From Aquamicrobium defluvii (GTDB lineage: Bacteria; Pseudomonadota; Alphaproteobacteria; Rhizobiales; Rhizobiaceae): a stretch of DNA of 64,000 nt. The notes beneath the pieces are model-generated. The model saw only the letters and a program-made list of their open reading frames with translations. It was not told the origin of the DNA and ran no database searches. The position numbers and the translations under genes were made by a program. Shown in pieces: positions 30,481 to 39,034 of this stretch (position 1 is its first letter; each line of letters begins with the position of its first letter). Location of the stretch: positions 117,236 to 181,235 of the forward strand of contig NZ_SNZF01000007.1 in NCBI RefSeq assembly GCF_004363725.1, in the 5' to 3' direction.

Positions 30481-31212
30481 ATGGCACTTCTGGACAAGCA
30501 CAGGACCATCGAAAAGAACGCCACCCTTCTGCTGGTCGGCTCGCTTTTCGTGGTCTCCATCGGCGGCATCGTCGAGATCGCGCCGCTGTTCTACCTCGAG
30601 AACACCATCGAGAAGGTGGACGGCATGCGGCCCTATTCGCCGCTGGAGCTGGCCGGGCGCAACATCTATGTCCGCGAGGGCTGCTATGTCTGCCACTCGC
30701 AGATGATCCGCCCGTTCCGCGACGAGGTCGAGCGCTACGGCCATTACAGCCTGGCGGCGGAATCGATGTACGACCATCCCTTCCAGTGGGGGTCGAAGCG
30801 CACCGGGCCGGACCTTGCCCGCGTCGGCGACCGCTATTCCAACGAATGGCACGTGCAGCACCTGATCGAGCCGCGCTCGGTGGTGCCGGAATCGGTGATG
30901 CCGAGCTATGCCTTCCTGAAGGACAAGGATCTCGACATCCGCAATTTCGAGACGCATCTGGTCGCCAACCGGCGCGTCGGCGTGCCCTACACCGACGAGA
31001 TGATCGGGAACGCCGTGGCCGACATCGAGGCGCAGGCCGACCCCAACGCCGACACTTCCGGCGTCGAGGCCCGCTACCCCAAGGCCAAGCTCGGCGATTT
31101 CGACGGCAATCCCAACCGCCTGACCGAAATGGATGCGCTGGTCGCCTATCTCCAGATGCTCGGCACGCTGGTCGATTTCACGACCTACGACGAGCCTGAC
31201 GGCTCGCGCTAG
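30481..31212 (+). CDS. ccoO: cbb3-type oxidase mono-haem cytochrome c subunit II
   Basis: Membrane-anchored cytochrome c of 243 residues that passes electrons to CcoN. One N-terminal helix ([23 protein letters not shown]) is followed by the haem c site CYVCH near residues 72-76 and the axial-ligand region [11 protein letters not shown]. Starts 12 bp after ccoN behind TAGGAG. Confidence 0.97.
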   Translation: MALLDKHRTIEKNATLLLVGSLFVVSIGGIVEIAPLFYLENTIEKVDGMRPYSPLELAGRNIYVREGCYVCHSQMIRPFRDEVERYGHYSLAAESMYDHPFQWGSKRTGPDLARVGDRYSNEWHVQHLIEPRSVVPESVMPSYAFLKDKDLDIRNFETHLVANRRVGVPYTDEMIGNAVADIEAQADPNADTSGVEARYPKAKLGDFDGNPNRLTEMDALVAYLQMLGTLVDFTTYDEPDGSR

Positions 31213-31221
31213 GAGGCTTCG

Positions 31222-31374
31222 ATGGAAACCTACACCTGGCTGCGCCAGTTCGCCGATTCGTGGGGGCTGCTGTTCATGACGCTGTTCTTCATCGGCGTCG
31301 TGATCTTCGCCTTCCGCCCCGGCAGCCGCGAACAGGCCGACGAAGCCGCCCGCATCCCGCTCAAGGACGACTGA
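31222..31374 (+). CDS. ccoQ: cbb3-type oxidase subunit CcoQ
   Basis: Small 50-residue membrane subunit, METYTWLRQFADSWGLLF and so on, with one helix (LLFMTLFFIGVVIFAF) and a charged tail ending PLKDD. CcoQ stabilises the complex. AGGAGG precedes the ATG. It fits exactly between ccoO (9 bp gap) and ccoP (1 bp gap). Confidence 0.93.
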   Translation: METYTWLRQFADSWGLLFMTLFFIGVVIFAFRPGSREQADEAARIPLKDD

Positions 31375-31375
31375 C

Positions 31376-32230
31376 ATGAGCCACAAGGAAATCGACGAAA
31401 TCAGTGGCGTCGCCACGACCGGCCATGAATGGGACGGCATCAGGGAACTCGACAATCCCATGCCGCGCTGGTGGCTGTGGACCTTCTACGCCACCATCGT
31501 GTGGGCGCTCGTCTACACCATCGCCTACCCGGCCTGGCCGCTGGTCAGTTCCGCCACCTCCGGCATGCTCGGCTGGTCGAGCCGCGCCGACCTGCGCACT
31601 GAACTGACCGCTGCGGAAGCTGCCAAGGGCGATTACGTGGCCGCCATCGAAAAGGCTTCGGTCGAAGAGATCCTGGCCGACGACACCCTGCGCCAGTTCG
31701 CCATTTCGGCCGGCTCGGCTGCCTTCAAGGTGAACTGCGTGCAGTGCCACGGCTCCGGCGCCGCGGGCTCGCCCGGCTATCCCAACCTCAACGACGACGA
31801 ATGGCTGTGGGGCGGCGCGCCCGAGGACATCCGCACCACCATCGCCCACGGCATCCGCTTCGCCGGCGACGAGGACACGCGCATTTCCGAAATGCCCGCC
31901 TATGGCGACATTCTCAGCCGCGAGGAGACCGGCGACGTCGTGAAGCACGTCGTGGCCCTGTCGAGCGGCGGCGATCTCACCGGGCCGGGCGCCGAGGTCT
32001 TCGCCAACAACTGCGCGGCCTGCCATGGCGAGGCCGGCAAGGGCGGCGCCGAGTTCGGGGCGCCGGACCTGACCGATGCAATCTGGCTCTACGGTTCGAG
32101 CCCCGCCGAGATTACCGCGCAGGTGCGCCAGCCGCGTCACGGCGTGATGCCGGCCTGGCAGGCGCGGCTGGGCGAGACCACCGTGAAGGAACTGACCGTT
32201 TACGTCCATTCGCTCGGCGGGGGCCGCTGA
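31376..32230 (+). CDS. ccoP: cbb3-type oxidase di-haem cytochrome c subunit III
   Basis: Di-haem cytochrome c of 284 residues. An N-terminal helix (WWLWTFYATIVWALVYTIAY) anchors two periplasmic cytochrome domains with haem sites CVQCH near 122-126 and CAACH near 212-216. It accepts electrons from soluble or membrane cytochrome c. Its single-helix N-terminus is the common alphaproteobacterial form. Confidence 0.97.
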   Translation: MSHKEIDEISGVATTGHEWDGIRELDNPMPRWWLWTFYATIVWALVYTIAYPAWPLVSSATSGMLGWSSRADLRTELTAAEAAKGDYVAAIEKASVEEILADDTLRQFAISAGSAAFKVNCVQCHGSGAAGSPGYPNLNDDEWLWGGAPEDIRTTIAHGIRFAGDEDTRISEMPAYGDILSREETGDVVKHVVALSSGGDLTGPGAEVFANNCAACHGEAGKGGAEFGAPDLTDAIWLYGSSPAEITAQVRQPRHGVMPAWQARLGETTVKELTVYVHSLGGGR

Positions 32231-32285
32231 CCCCAACCATCGGCCCCACCTGAGAAGGGCCGGGCGAATAGCCGGGGGGCCGGAG

Positions 32286-32307
32286 GGCCCGGCAGCGATG
32301 CCGGGCC
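32286..32307 (+). terminator. Strong hairpin after ccoNOQP
   Basis: GGCCCGGCA (32286-32294) and TGCCGGGCC (32299-32307) pair perfectly around a GCGA loop, 55 bp after ccoP. The U-tract is poor (TTCTGG), so it may be a weak terminator or mRNA 3' end; ccoG has its own FNR box downstream. Confidence 0.5.
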
Positions 32308-32349
32308 TTCTGGCCGCGGACGGCGCGGTCACTGTGCCGCACCCCGGGC

Positions 32350-32363
32350 TTGACCTAAATCAA
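32350..32363. promoter_or_regulatory. FNR box upstream of ccoG
   Basis: TTGACCTAAATCAA, one mismatch from TTGAT-N4-ATCAA, lies 62 bp before the chosen ccoG start. It indicates that ccoGHIS is an FnrL-controlled unit separate from ccoNOQP. Confidence 0.82.
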
Positions 32364-32425
32364 GCCGCTTCGGGGTTATAGGAGGCATGTTTTCGTCCGT
32401 GGTACCACGCGGTCAGGAGAACAGC

Positions 32426-33982
32426 ATGTCCGGCACAGTCGAGTTCGAGCGCCACGATGCGGAGGCGGTCAACTCAGCGAAGCTGCGTCAGCCGCTCTAT
32501 GCCGCGCGCAAGAAGATATTTCCCAAGCGCGCCAACGGCTCATTTCGCAACTTCAAGTGGCTGGTCATGGCCATCACCCTCGGCATCTACTATCTGACGC
32601 CGTGGATTCGCTGGGACCGCGGGCCGCATGCGCCGGATCAGGCGGTTCTGGTCGATATCGCCAACCGCCGCTTCTACTTCTTCTTCATCGAGATCTGGCC
32701 GCAGGAGTTTTTTCTGGTCGCCGGCCTTCTGGTGATGGCCGGGCTCGGCCTGTTCCTCATCACCTCCACGGTCGGGCGCGCATGGTGCGGCTACACCTGC
32801 CCGCAAACCGTGTGGGTCGATCTCTTCCTCGTCGTCGAGCGCGCCATAGAGGGCGACCGCAACGCCCGAATCCGCCTCGATCAGGCGCCGTGGACGGCGC
32901 GCAAGATTGCGCTGCGCACCGCAAAGCATGCGATCTGGATCGCCATTGCGGTGGCGACCGGCGGCGCATGGATCTTCTATTTCTCCGACGCGCCCTATCT
33001 GGTGATGGATTTCGTCACCGGGCAGGCCGCGCCTGTCGCCTACATGACCGTTGCCGTGCTGACCGCCACGACCTACGTGTTCGGCGGCCTGATGCGCGAG
33101 CAGGTCTGCACCTATATGTGCCCCTGGCCCCGCATCCAGGCTGCGATGCTGGACGAGCATTCGCTGACCGTCACCTATAACGACTGGCGCGGGGAGCCGC
33201 GCACGCGCGGCGCCAAGAAGGCGGCCGCCGCCGGTGTCGCCGCCGGCGACTGCGTCGATTGCAATGCCTGCGTCGTCGTCTGCCCCATGGGCATCGACAT
33301 CCGCGACGGCCAGCAGCTGGAGTGCATCACCTGCGCGCTGTGCATCGACGCGTGCAACGGCGTGATGGACAAGCTCGGCCGCGAGCGCGGCCTGATCTCC
33401 TATACGACGCTGGCCGACTACAACAGCAACATGGCGCTGGCGACCGGCGACGGCGCCCACGAAATACGCCCTTCGCTGGTGCGCGACGCTGCGGGGCGCA
33501 TGTCGGACGCGGTGTCGCACTTCCACCTCAGGAAGCTGTTCAGACCCCGCACCTTCATCTATTTTGGCGGCTGGGCGCTGGTCGGCCTGCTGCTGATCTA
33601 CGGGCTGGTTTCCCGCGACCGGCTGGAGATGAACGTGCTGCACGATCGAAATCCTCAATATGTTGTGCTTTCGGACGGTTCGATCCGCAACGGCTATACG
33701 GTCAAGCTGCTCAACAAGATTCCCGAGGAGCGCACGGTCACCGTCAGCCTCGGCGAGCTGCCTGGTGCGACCATGAATGTCGTGGGCCTCGACCATGAGG
33801 AAGGCAGCGCCATCACCGTGACGCTGGAGCCGGACCGGGCACGCTCGCTCAAGGTCTATGTGCGCCAGCCGCGCGAGGACGCGAAGAGCCCGGGCAAGGC
33901 GCAGCGGCTGGTCTTCCATGTCGAGGACAAGTCGAGCCTCGACTCCGCCGATTACGTGACCAGCTTCGAAACCCCGGAGTGA
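32426..33982 (+). CDS. ccoG: cbb3 oxidase maturation ferredoxin-like protein CcoG/FixG
   Basis: Membrane iron-sulfur protein of 518 residues that supplies copper(I) handling for cbb3 assembly. Five helices surround the motif STVGRAWCGYTCPQTVWVDL and QVCTYMCPWPRIQ; two [4Fe-4S] sites follow in CVDCNACVVVCPMGIDIR and CITCALCIDACN. The C-terminal 130 residues form a periplasmic Ig-like domain. The ATG at 32426 follows CAGGAGA and is preferred to the ATG at 32387. First of ccoGHIS. Confidence 0.95.
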   Translation: MSGTVEFERHDAEAVNSAKLRQPLYAARKKIFPKRANGSFRNFKWLVMAITLGIYYLTPWIRWDRGPHAPDQAVLVDIANRRFYFFFIEIWPQEFFLVAGLLVMAGLGLFLITSTVGRAWCGYTCPQTVWVDLFLVVERAIEGDRNARIRLDQAPWTARKIALRTAKHAIWIAIAVATGGAWIFYFSDAPYLVMDFVTGQAAPVAYMTVAVLTATTYVFGGLMREQVCTYMCPWPRIQAAMLDEHSLTVTYNDWRGEPRTRGAKKAAAAGVAAGDCVDCNACVVVCPMGIDIRDGQQLECITCALCIDACNGVMDKLGRERGLISYTTLADYNSNMALATGDGAHEIRPSLVRDAAGRMSDAVSHFHLRKLFRPRTFIYFGGWALVGLLLIYGLVSRDRLEMNVLHDRNPQYVVLSDGSIRNGYTVKLLNKIPEERTVTVSLGELPGATMNVVGLDHEEGSAITVTLEPDRARSLKVYVRQPREDAKSPGKAQRLVFHVEDKSSLDSADYVTSFETPE

Positions 33983-33987
33983 CAGGG

Positions 33988-34467
33988 ATGAGCCAGCAAT
34001 TCACCGGTCGCCACTTCCTCCTGATCATGGTGGCCTTCTTCGGCGTCATCGTCGCCGCCAACCTCACCATGGCGGTCTATGCCAATACGAGCTGGACCGG
34101 CTTCGTGGTGCGCAACTCCTATGTCGCCGGGCTCGACTTCAACAGGAAGTCGCGCGAGCACCGCGAGCAGGTGGCGCTCGGCTGGAGCACCACCCTGACC
34201 GGTGCCGGCGGCTCCTTCCGCTTCGCGCTCGCCGATGCCGAAGGCAGGCCGGTGGACCTGAAGGCCGGCACCGCCACCTTCCGCCGCCCGGTGAGCGACG
34301 CGCAGGACACCACGCTGGCCCTCGCACCCGCCTCCGGCGGCGCGCTCGACGCACCCTTCGCCATCGGCGATGGCGCGTGGATCGTGGAGATCGAGGCGGA
34401 TGCCGGGCGCGACGTGCCCTGGCACGAGATCCATCGCATCGTCGTCAAGGGCGGGGCCATCGAATGA
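33988..34467 (+). CDS. ccoH: cbb3 oxidase assembly protein CcoH/FixH
   Basis: A 159-residue protein with one N-terminal helix (HFLLIMVAFFGVIVAANLTM) and a FixH-family periplasmic domain (NSYVAGLDFNRKSREHREQVALGW). CcoH is needed for a stable cbb3 complex. The ATG at 33988 is chosen with GGAG 8 bp upstream; a GTG at 33979 would overlap the ccoG stop. Its stop overlaps ccoI by 4 bp. Confidence 0.92.
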   Translation: MSQQFTGRHFLLIMVAFFGVIVAANLTMAVYANTSWTGFVVRNSYVAGLDFNRKSREHREQVALGWSTTLTGAGGSFRFALADAEGRPVDLKAGTATFRRPVSDAQDTTLALAPASGGALDAPFAIGDGAWIVEIEADAGRDVPWHEIHRIVVKGGAIE

Positions 34468-36713
34468 GCTGCTGCGCGCCCGGAACCGAGGACCTTGCCG
34501 CGGCGCTCGGCGCGCTGCCCTCGGACGAGGAAGTCGCCTTCGCCGCCCGCGACATGGGCGACGGCACGCGGCAGGTGGAGCTTTCGGTGCCGGGCGTGCA
34601 TTGCGCCGCCTGCATCCATGCGGTCGAGACCGCGCTTGGAAAGCTCGATACGGTCGAGCGGGCGCGCGTCAACCTGTCCACGAAACGCGTCAGCGTGCGC
34701 TGGCGCGGCAACACGCTGCCGCCCATCGTGCAGACGCTCGACGGCCTCGGCTATACGCCGCACCTGTTCGACGATGCGCAGGAGGGCAAGGACCCCGTGC
34801 TTTCCGAACTGCTGCGGGCGCTGGCCGTTTCGGGTTTCGCCGCCGGCAACATCATGCTGCTCTCGGTCTCGGTATGGTCGGGCGCTGAAGGCGCCACGCG
34901 CGACCTGTTCCACTGGGTCTCGGCGCTGATCGCGCTGCCCGCGCTGGCGGTGGCCGGCGGCATCTACTACCGCTCGGCCTGGGGCGCGCTGCGCCACGGA
35001 CGCATGAACATGGACGTGCCGATCGCCATCGGCATCACCATGGCCTACGCCCTGAGCATCTACGACACCTGGCATTCGGGCAGCCACGCCTATTTCGACG
35101 CTTCGGTGACGCTGCTGTTCTTCCTGCTCATCGGCCGCACGCTCGACCATGTCATGCGCAACAAGGCGCGCGCCGCCGTGGCCGGCCTCGCCCGCCTCAG
35201 CCCGCGCGGGGCGCTGGTGCTGTTCGGCGACGGCACGCGCGACTATCGCCCCATCGGCGAGGTGGAGCCCGGCATGCGGCTGCTGGTGGCCGCCGGCGAG
35301 CGCATCCCGGTCGATGCGAAGGTCGTGCAGGGCGCGTCCGACCTCGACTGCTCGCTGGTCAATGGCGAGAGCGCGCCGCAGCCCGTGGCCGCGGGCGCGG
35401 AAATCCAGGCCGGCACGCTCAACCTCACCGGCCCGCTGACGCTGGAAGCCACGCGGCCCGCCTCCTCCTCCTTCCTTGCCGAAATGATGCGCCTCATGGA
35501 AGCCGCCGAAGGCGGCCGCGCCCGTTACCGCCGCATCGCCGACCGCGTCTCGGCCATGTATGCGCCGGTGGTGCACCTGACCGCCCTCGTCACCTTCATC
35601 GGCTGGATGCTGGCCGGGGCGGACTGGCATCAGGCGATCACCATCGCCATCGCCGTGCTCATCATCACCTGTCCCTGCGCGCTCGGCCTCGCCGTTCCCA
35701 TCGTGCAGGTGGTGGCGGCGCGCCGGCTGTTCGAGAACGGCATCATGGTCAGGGACGGGGCCGCCATGGAGCGTCTCGCGCAGGCCGATGCCGTCGTGTT
35801 CGACAAGACCGGCACGCTGACGCTCGGCCATCCGCGCCTCACCAATGTGCATGAGATCGCACCGCGCCTGCTGGGCGTGGCATCGGCACTTGCCGCCCAT
35901 TCGTGCCATCCGCTGTCCCTGGCCATTGCCGCACAGGCCGGCGCGGCCCCCTCCCCTGCCCTCCTCTCCGGCTTCGACGAGGTGAAGGAACTGCCGGGCT
36001 TCGGCATGGAGGCGAGGGCGGGCGACACGCTCTGGCGGCTCGGCCGCGCGAACTGGGCGGCGCATGCCTCGCAGGAGAGCGGCACGGTGCTTTCCCGCAA
36101 TGGCGGGATCGTCGCCCGCTTCGCGTTCGAGGACGAGACCCGCGCCGGCGCCCGCGCCACCATCGCCGCGCTCACGGCGAATGTCGGCCCCGTCGAGATG
36201 CTGTCCGGCGATACGGAAGCCGCCTGCCGCCGCGTCGCCGCGGAGCTCGGCATCGACACATGGCGCGCGGCGCTTCTGCCGGCGCAGAAGGTGGCGCGCA
36301 TAGAGGAACTGGCGCAGGAAGGCCGCAAGGTGCTGATGGTGGGCGACGGGCTGAACGACGCGCCGGCGCTCGGCGCCGCCCATGTCTCCATGGCCCCCGC
36401 GACGGCCGCCGAAATCGGCCGCAACGCCGCCGATTTCGTGTTCCTGCGCGAAAGCCTGTCCGCCGTCACCACGGCGATCGAGGTGGCGGAGCGCGCCGGG
36501 CAGCTCATCCGCCAGAACATCGGCATCGCCATCGTCTATAACGTCATCGCCGTGCCGATCGCCATTCTGGGCTATGTCACGCCGCTGATCGCGGCCATCG
36601 CCATGTCGGGCTCGTCGCTCCTCGTCATCACCAATGCGCTGCGCCTGATGCGCGCGAGCCGCAGCGCGGCGGCAGCCAAGGCGCTGCCGGCAACCGAGCC
36701 GGTGGCGGCATGA
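34464..36713 (+). CDS. ccoI: Copper-translocating P-type ATPase CcoI/FixI
   Basis: P1B-type ATPase of 749 residues that exports Cu(I) for delivery to cbb3 oxidase. Order: a Cys-rich start MSCCAP, a heavy-metal domain with GVHCAAC (Cys47, Cys50), membrane helices, the actuator domain, the CPC metal site in ITCPCALGLAVP, phosphorylation site DKTGTLT, the SCHPLS nucleotide-domain His-Pro motif and the hinge GDGLNDAPAL. The ATG at 34464 overlaps the ccoH stop; the longer upstream frame (34377) is only the ccoH shadow. Followed by ccoS with a 4-bp overlap. Confidence 0.96.
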   Translation: MSCCAPGTEDLAAALGALPSDEEVAFAARDMGDGTRQVELSVPGVHCAACIHAVETALGKLDTVERARVNLSTKRVSVRWRGNTLPPIVQTLDGLGYTPHLFDDAQEGKDPVLSELLRALAVSGFAAGNIMLLSVSVWSGAEGATRDLFHWVSALIALPALAVAGGIYYRSAWGALRHGRMNMDVPIAIGITMAYALSIYDTWHSGSHAYFDASVTLLFFLLIGRTLDHVMRNKARAAVAGLARLSPRGALVLFGDGTRDYRPIGEVEPGMRLLVAAGERIPVDAKVVQGASDLDCSLVNGESAPQPVAAGAEIQAGTLNLTGPLTLEATRPASSSFLAEMMRLMEAAEGGRARYRRIADRVSAMYAPVVHLTALVTFIGWMLAGADWHQAITIAIAVLIITCPCALGLAVPIVQVVAARRLFENGIMVRDGAAMERLAQADAVVFDKTGTLTLGHPRLTNVHEIAPRLLGVASALAAHSCHPLSLAIAAQAGAAPSPALLSGFDEVKELPGFGMEARAGDTLWRLGRANWAAHASQESGTVLSRNGGIVARFAFEDETRAGARATIAALTANVGPVEMLSGDTEAACRRVAAELGIDTWRAALLPAQKVARIEELAQEGRKVLMVGDGLNDAPALGAAHVSMAPATAAEIGRNAADFVFLRESLSAVTTAIEVAERAGQLIRQNIGIAIVYNVIAVPIAILGYVTPLIAAIAMSGSSLLVITNALRLMRASRSAAAAKALPATEPVAA

Positions 36714-36868
36714 GCATCCTCGTCTATCTCATCCCGGTGGCGCTGTTCCTCGGCGCCATCAGCCTGATCGCCTTCCTGTGGGCGCTGCGCAGCGGCCAGT
36801 ATGATGACCTCGACGGCGCGGCCCAGCGCATCCTGCTGGACGACGACAAGGGCGATCCGCGCGATTGA
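36710..36868 (+). CDS. ccoS: cbb3 oxidase assembly protein CcoS/FixS
   Basis: A 52-residue membrane protein starting MSILVYLIPVALFLGAISLI, with the CcoS hallmark FLWALRSGQYDDLDGAAQRI and an acidic tail LLDDDKGDPRD. CcoS is needed for cofactor insertion into CcoN. Closes ccoGHIS with ATGA overlap to ccoI. Confidence 0.94.
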   Translation: MSILVYLIPVALFLGAISLIAFLWALRSGQYDDLDGAAQRILLDDDKGDPRD

Positions 36869-37415
36869 GCGCGCCTGCATTCGCGGGTGCGTCCCTGCGG
36901 TGTCGACCACGCCGTCGGGATAGGCTTCTCACGCGATGCCCTGCGAATGGATTTGCCGCCTGCCTTGAATCGCGGCGACCGCCAGCATCGCCGGTTCCGG
37001 TGCCCGGCAGCTCATCCCGGTCACACGTGAAGACGCGGTCGATGCCGCCCGTCAATTTTGACGGTGCCCACGGGTCAATGCTGCGGCGGGCATTCCTGCC
37101 CGGATGGCGAGGCGCTCCCCTGTTCTTCCCCCCTCCTCTCCCTTTCTGTCGGCAGGCATGGGAGCGGTTTCCCGGTTGCCGCCGGGGTTGGCTGAGGGAA
37201 GCGGCGGAGAAAGCCCGACCCATCGGCCGAAGCCGGAAGGGGCGATTCTTCTGCCTCCGCTACGGAAAGGGTGCGTCACGGACAGCTTCAGGCGGGTCCG
37301 CTCGTGCCGGCCTGGCATTGCCGGAAAGGGCGTGCGGGTATGCAGTTCCATCGTTGAAGTCAGCCAATCCCTTGAATCCACGGGTCTTTTGCAGGAAGCC
37401 GCCCGTGGCTGGCCG

Positions 37416-37431
37416 GTTGACAGCTGGCAAC
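37416..37431. promoter_or_regulatory. parS-like RepB-binding palindrome upstream of repA
   Basis: GTTGACAGCTGGCAAC fits the repABC parS pattern GTT-N4-GC-N4-AAC and differs by one base from the perfect palindrome between repA and repB. It is 242 bp before the repA start. Confidence 0.72.
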
Positions 37432-37596
37432 CGCAAGCGCCTGATTCGGTTGCAGAAAGGTTAATTTCCGTTAACTCTCTTTTCCTTGACAGGAATCGTT
37501 ATTTCCCCGAGCGTATCTACGCCGCCACCGGGTAAATATTGTGTTTTTCCGTAACTCGCGCTGGCCGCTGTAAACTCTGACGTAATTGCGTAGACT

Positions 37597-37613
37597 TCAC
37601 CCGTGCCGGGTGA
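37597..37613 (+). other. Hairpin in repA leader
   Basis: TCACCCG-TGC-CGGGTGA is a perfect 7-bp inverted repeat with a 3-nt loop, 59 bp before repA. It could be an operator for RepA/RepB autoregulation or an RNA hairpin in the repA leader; nothing in the sequence decides. Confidence 0.4.
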
Positions 37614-37672
37614 GTCGGAGCGTGCCGTTTCCGGCAGGGATCGGCTTTGATTTTGTGCAGGCGGGTTTGACG

Positions 37673-38908
37673 ATGACAGTCCAGGCCGAGGCCATGGGGC
37701 AGATGGAAACACACATGCGGGAGCCGGCCGACCGCCAGATCGCGGCGGATGCCGAACGCCTGTCGGCGGAGCTCGCCAGCCTGCGCGGGCGCCTGTTTCC
37801 GCCAAGCGCGATGAAGACGCTGCGCCCCTTCACCAGCGGCGAGGCCGCGCGCCTCATCGGCGTCACCGACGGCTATCTGCGGCAGCTCTCCATTTCCGGC
37901 GAGGGCCCCTCGCCCGAGGTCGGCGCCGGCGGACGCCGTCTCTATACGCTGGCCGACGTCAACGCATTGCGCGCGCATCTTGCCGGTCAGGGTGGCGCCA
38001 GGGCGCGTCACTATCTGCGTCATCGTCAGGGCGGCGAGCACCTGCAGGTGGTGGCGATCACCAATTTCAAGGGCGGCTCCGGCAAGACCACGACATCGGC
38101 CCATCTGGCGCAGTATCTTGCCCTGCAAGGCTACCGCACGCTGGCCATCGACCTCGATCCGCAGGCCTCGCTCTCGGCCCTGTTCGGCTATCAGCCCGAG
38201 CTCGACCTGACCGGCAACGACACGCTCTATGGCGCGATCCGCTACGACGACGAACGCGTCGAGCTGGCCAGCGTCATCCGCCCCACCTATTTCGACGGGC
38301 TCGACCTGGTGCCGGGCAACCTCGAGCTTCAGGAGTTCGAGCACACCACGCCGCAGCATCTGGCCATGCGCGGGCAGGGGCAGCCCGGCGACCTGTTCTT
38401 CGCCCGCGTGCAGCAGGCCATCGCAACGGTCGAGGACAGATACGACGTGGTGGTCATCGACTGCCCGCCGCAACTCGGCTACCTGACGCTGAGCGCGCTT
38501 TGCGCCGCCACATCCGTCATCGTCACCGTGCATCCGCAGATGCTGGACGTGGCGTCGATGAGCCAGTTCCTGTTCATGACCTCCGACCTGCTGGCGGTGG
38601 TGCGCGAGGCGGGGGGCGAGCTCAACTTCGATTTCCTGCGCTATCTCGTCACCCGCTATGAACCCAATGACGGACCGCAGGCCCAGATTGCGGGTTTCCT
38701 GCGCACGCAGTTCGGGGACCGTGTCCTGACCGCGCCGATGGTGAAGTCGACCGCCATTTCCGATGCGGGGCTTTCCAAGCAGACGCTCTACGAGGTCGGC
38801 CGGGAGAACTTTCACCGCGCCACCTATGACCGCGCCTTCGAGGCGCTGAACGCGGTGAACGCCGAAATCGAGGCGCTGCTGCTGCAATCGTGGGGACGCA
38901 AGCCATGA
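37673..38908 (+). CDS. repA: Plasmid partition ATPase RepA (ParA family)
   Basis: Partition ATPase of the repABC cassette, 411 residues. An N-terminal DNA-binding region (FTSGEAARLIGVTDGYLRQLS, about 60-80) precedes the deviant Walker A KGGSGKTTTSAHLAQYL near 135-151, with DLDPQASLS and the switch VVVIDCPPQLGYLTLSAL. RepA positions plasmid copies and, with RepB, represses the operon. The ATG at 37673 has a weak ribosome-binding site; ATG 37694 is possible. The next gene is repB, 126 bp away, with a parS site between. Confidence 0.95.
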   Translation: MTVQAEAMGQMETHMREPADRQIAADAERLSAELASLRGRLFPPSAMKTLRPFTSGEAARLIGVTDGYLRQLSISGEGPSPEVGAGGRRLYTLADVNALRAHLAGQGGARARHYLRHRQGGEHLQVVAITNFKGGSGKTTTSAHLAQYLALQGYRTLAIDLDPQASLSALFGYQPELDLTGNDTLYGAIRYDDERVELASVIRPTYFDGLDLVPGNLELQEFEHTTPQHLAMRGQGQPGDLFFARVQQAIATVEDRYDVVVIDCPPQLGYLTLSALCAATSVIVTVHPQMLDVASMSQFLFMTSDLLAVVREAGGELNFDFLRYLVTRYEPNDGPQAQIAGFLRTQFGDRVLTAPMVKSTAISDAGLSKQTLYEVGRENFHRATYDRAFEALNAVNAEIEALLLQSWGRKP

Positions 38909-38912
38909 GGCG

Positions 38913-38928
38913 GTTGACAGCTGTCAAC
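38913..38928. promoter_or_regulatory. parS centromere-like palindrome between repA and repB
   Basis: GTTGACAGCTGTCAAC is a perfect 16-bp palindrome 5 bp after repA and fits the RepB site pattern GTT-N4-GC-N4-AAC. A parS in the repA-repB gap is a known layout in repABC replicons. Confidence 0.85.
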
Positions 38929-39034
38929 TTCATGCACGGACCCCGAATCGGGTCGGGCAGGGTGCAGGCCCGCGCCGCAATTTATCCCCACATGCCGAAT
39001 CACCCGCATGATGCGTGGCAGGAGGTGATGTGAG

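Larger units (their letters stand above)
36869..37672. other. Gene-free region before repA
   Basis: About 800 bp without a convincing gene; the frames through it lack any recognisable family. The right third holds replicon control elements: the parS-like palindrome at 37416-37431, GTTAA-N6-TTAAC at 37460-37475 and the hairpin at 37597-37613. The left part (36869-37400) shows nothing I can name. It is the boundary between the respiration genes and the replicon cassette. Confidence 0.6.

Noticed and set aside
28858..31461. An 867-codon minus-strand open frame opposite ccoNOQP
   Set aside because: Shadow of the oxidase genes; histidine- and aspartate-rich composition typical of antisense frames in GC-rich DNA.
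34377..34463. Upstream extension of ccoI to the ATG at 34377
   Set aside because: The added residues are the out-of-frame shadow of ccoH; ATG 34464 overlaps the ccoH stop in the usual ccoHI way.
37461..37535. TTGACA at 37487-37492 as a repA promoter -35
   Set aside because: No acceptable -10 at 16-19 bp; the repA promoter could not be placed with confidence.
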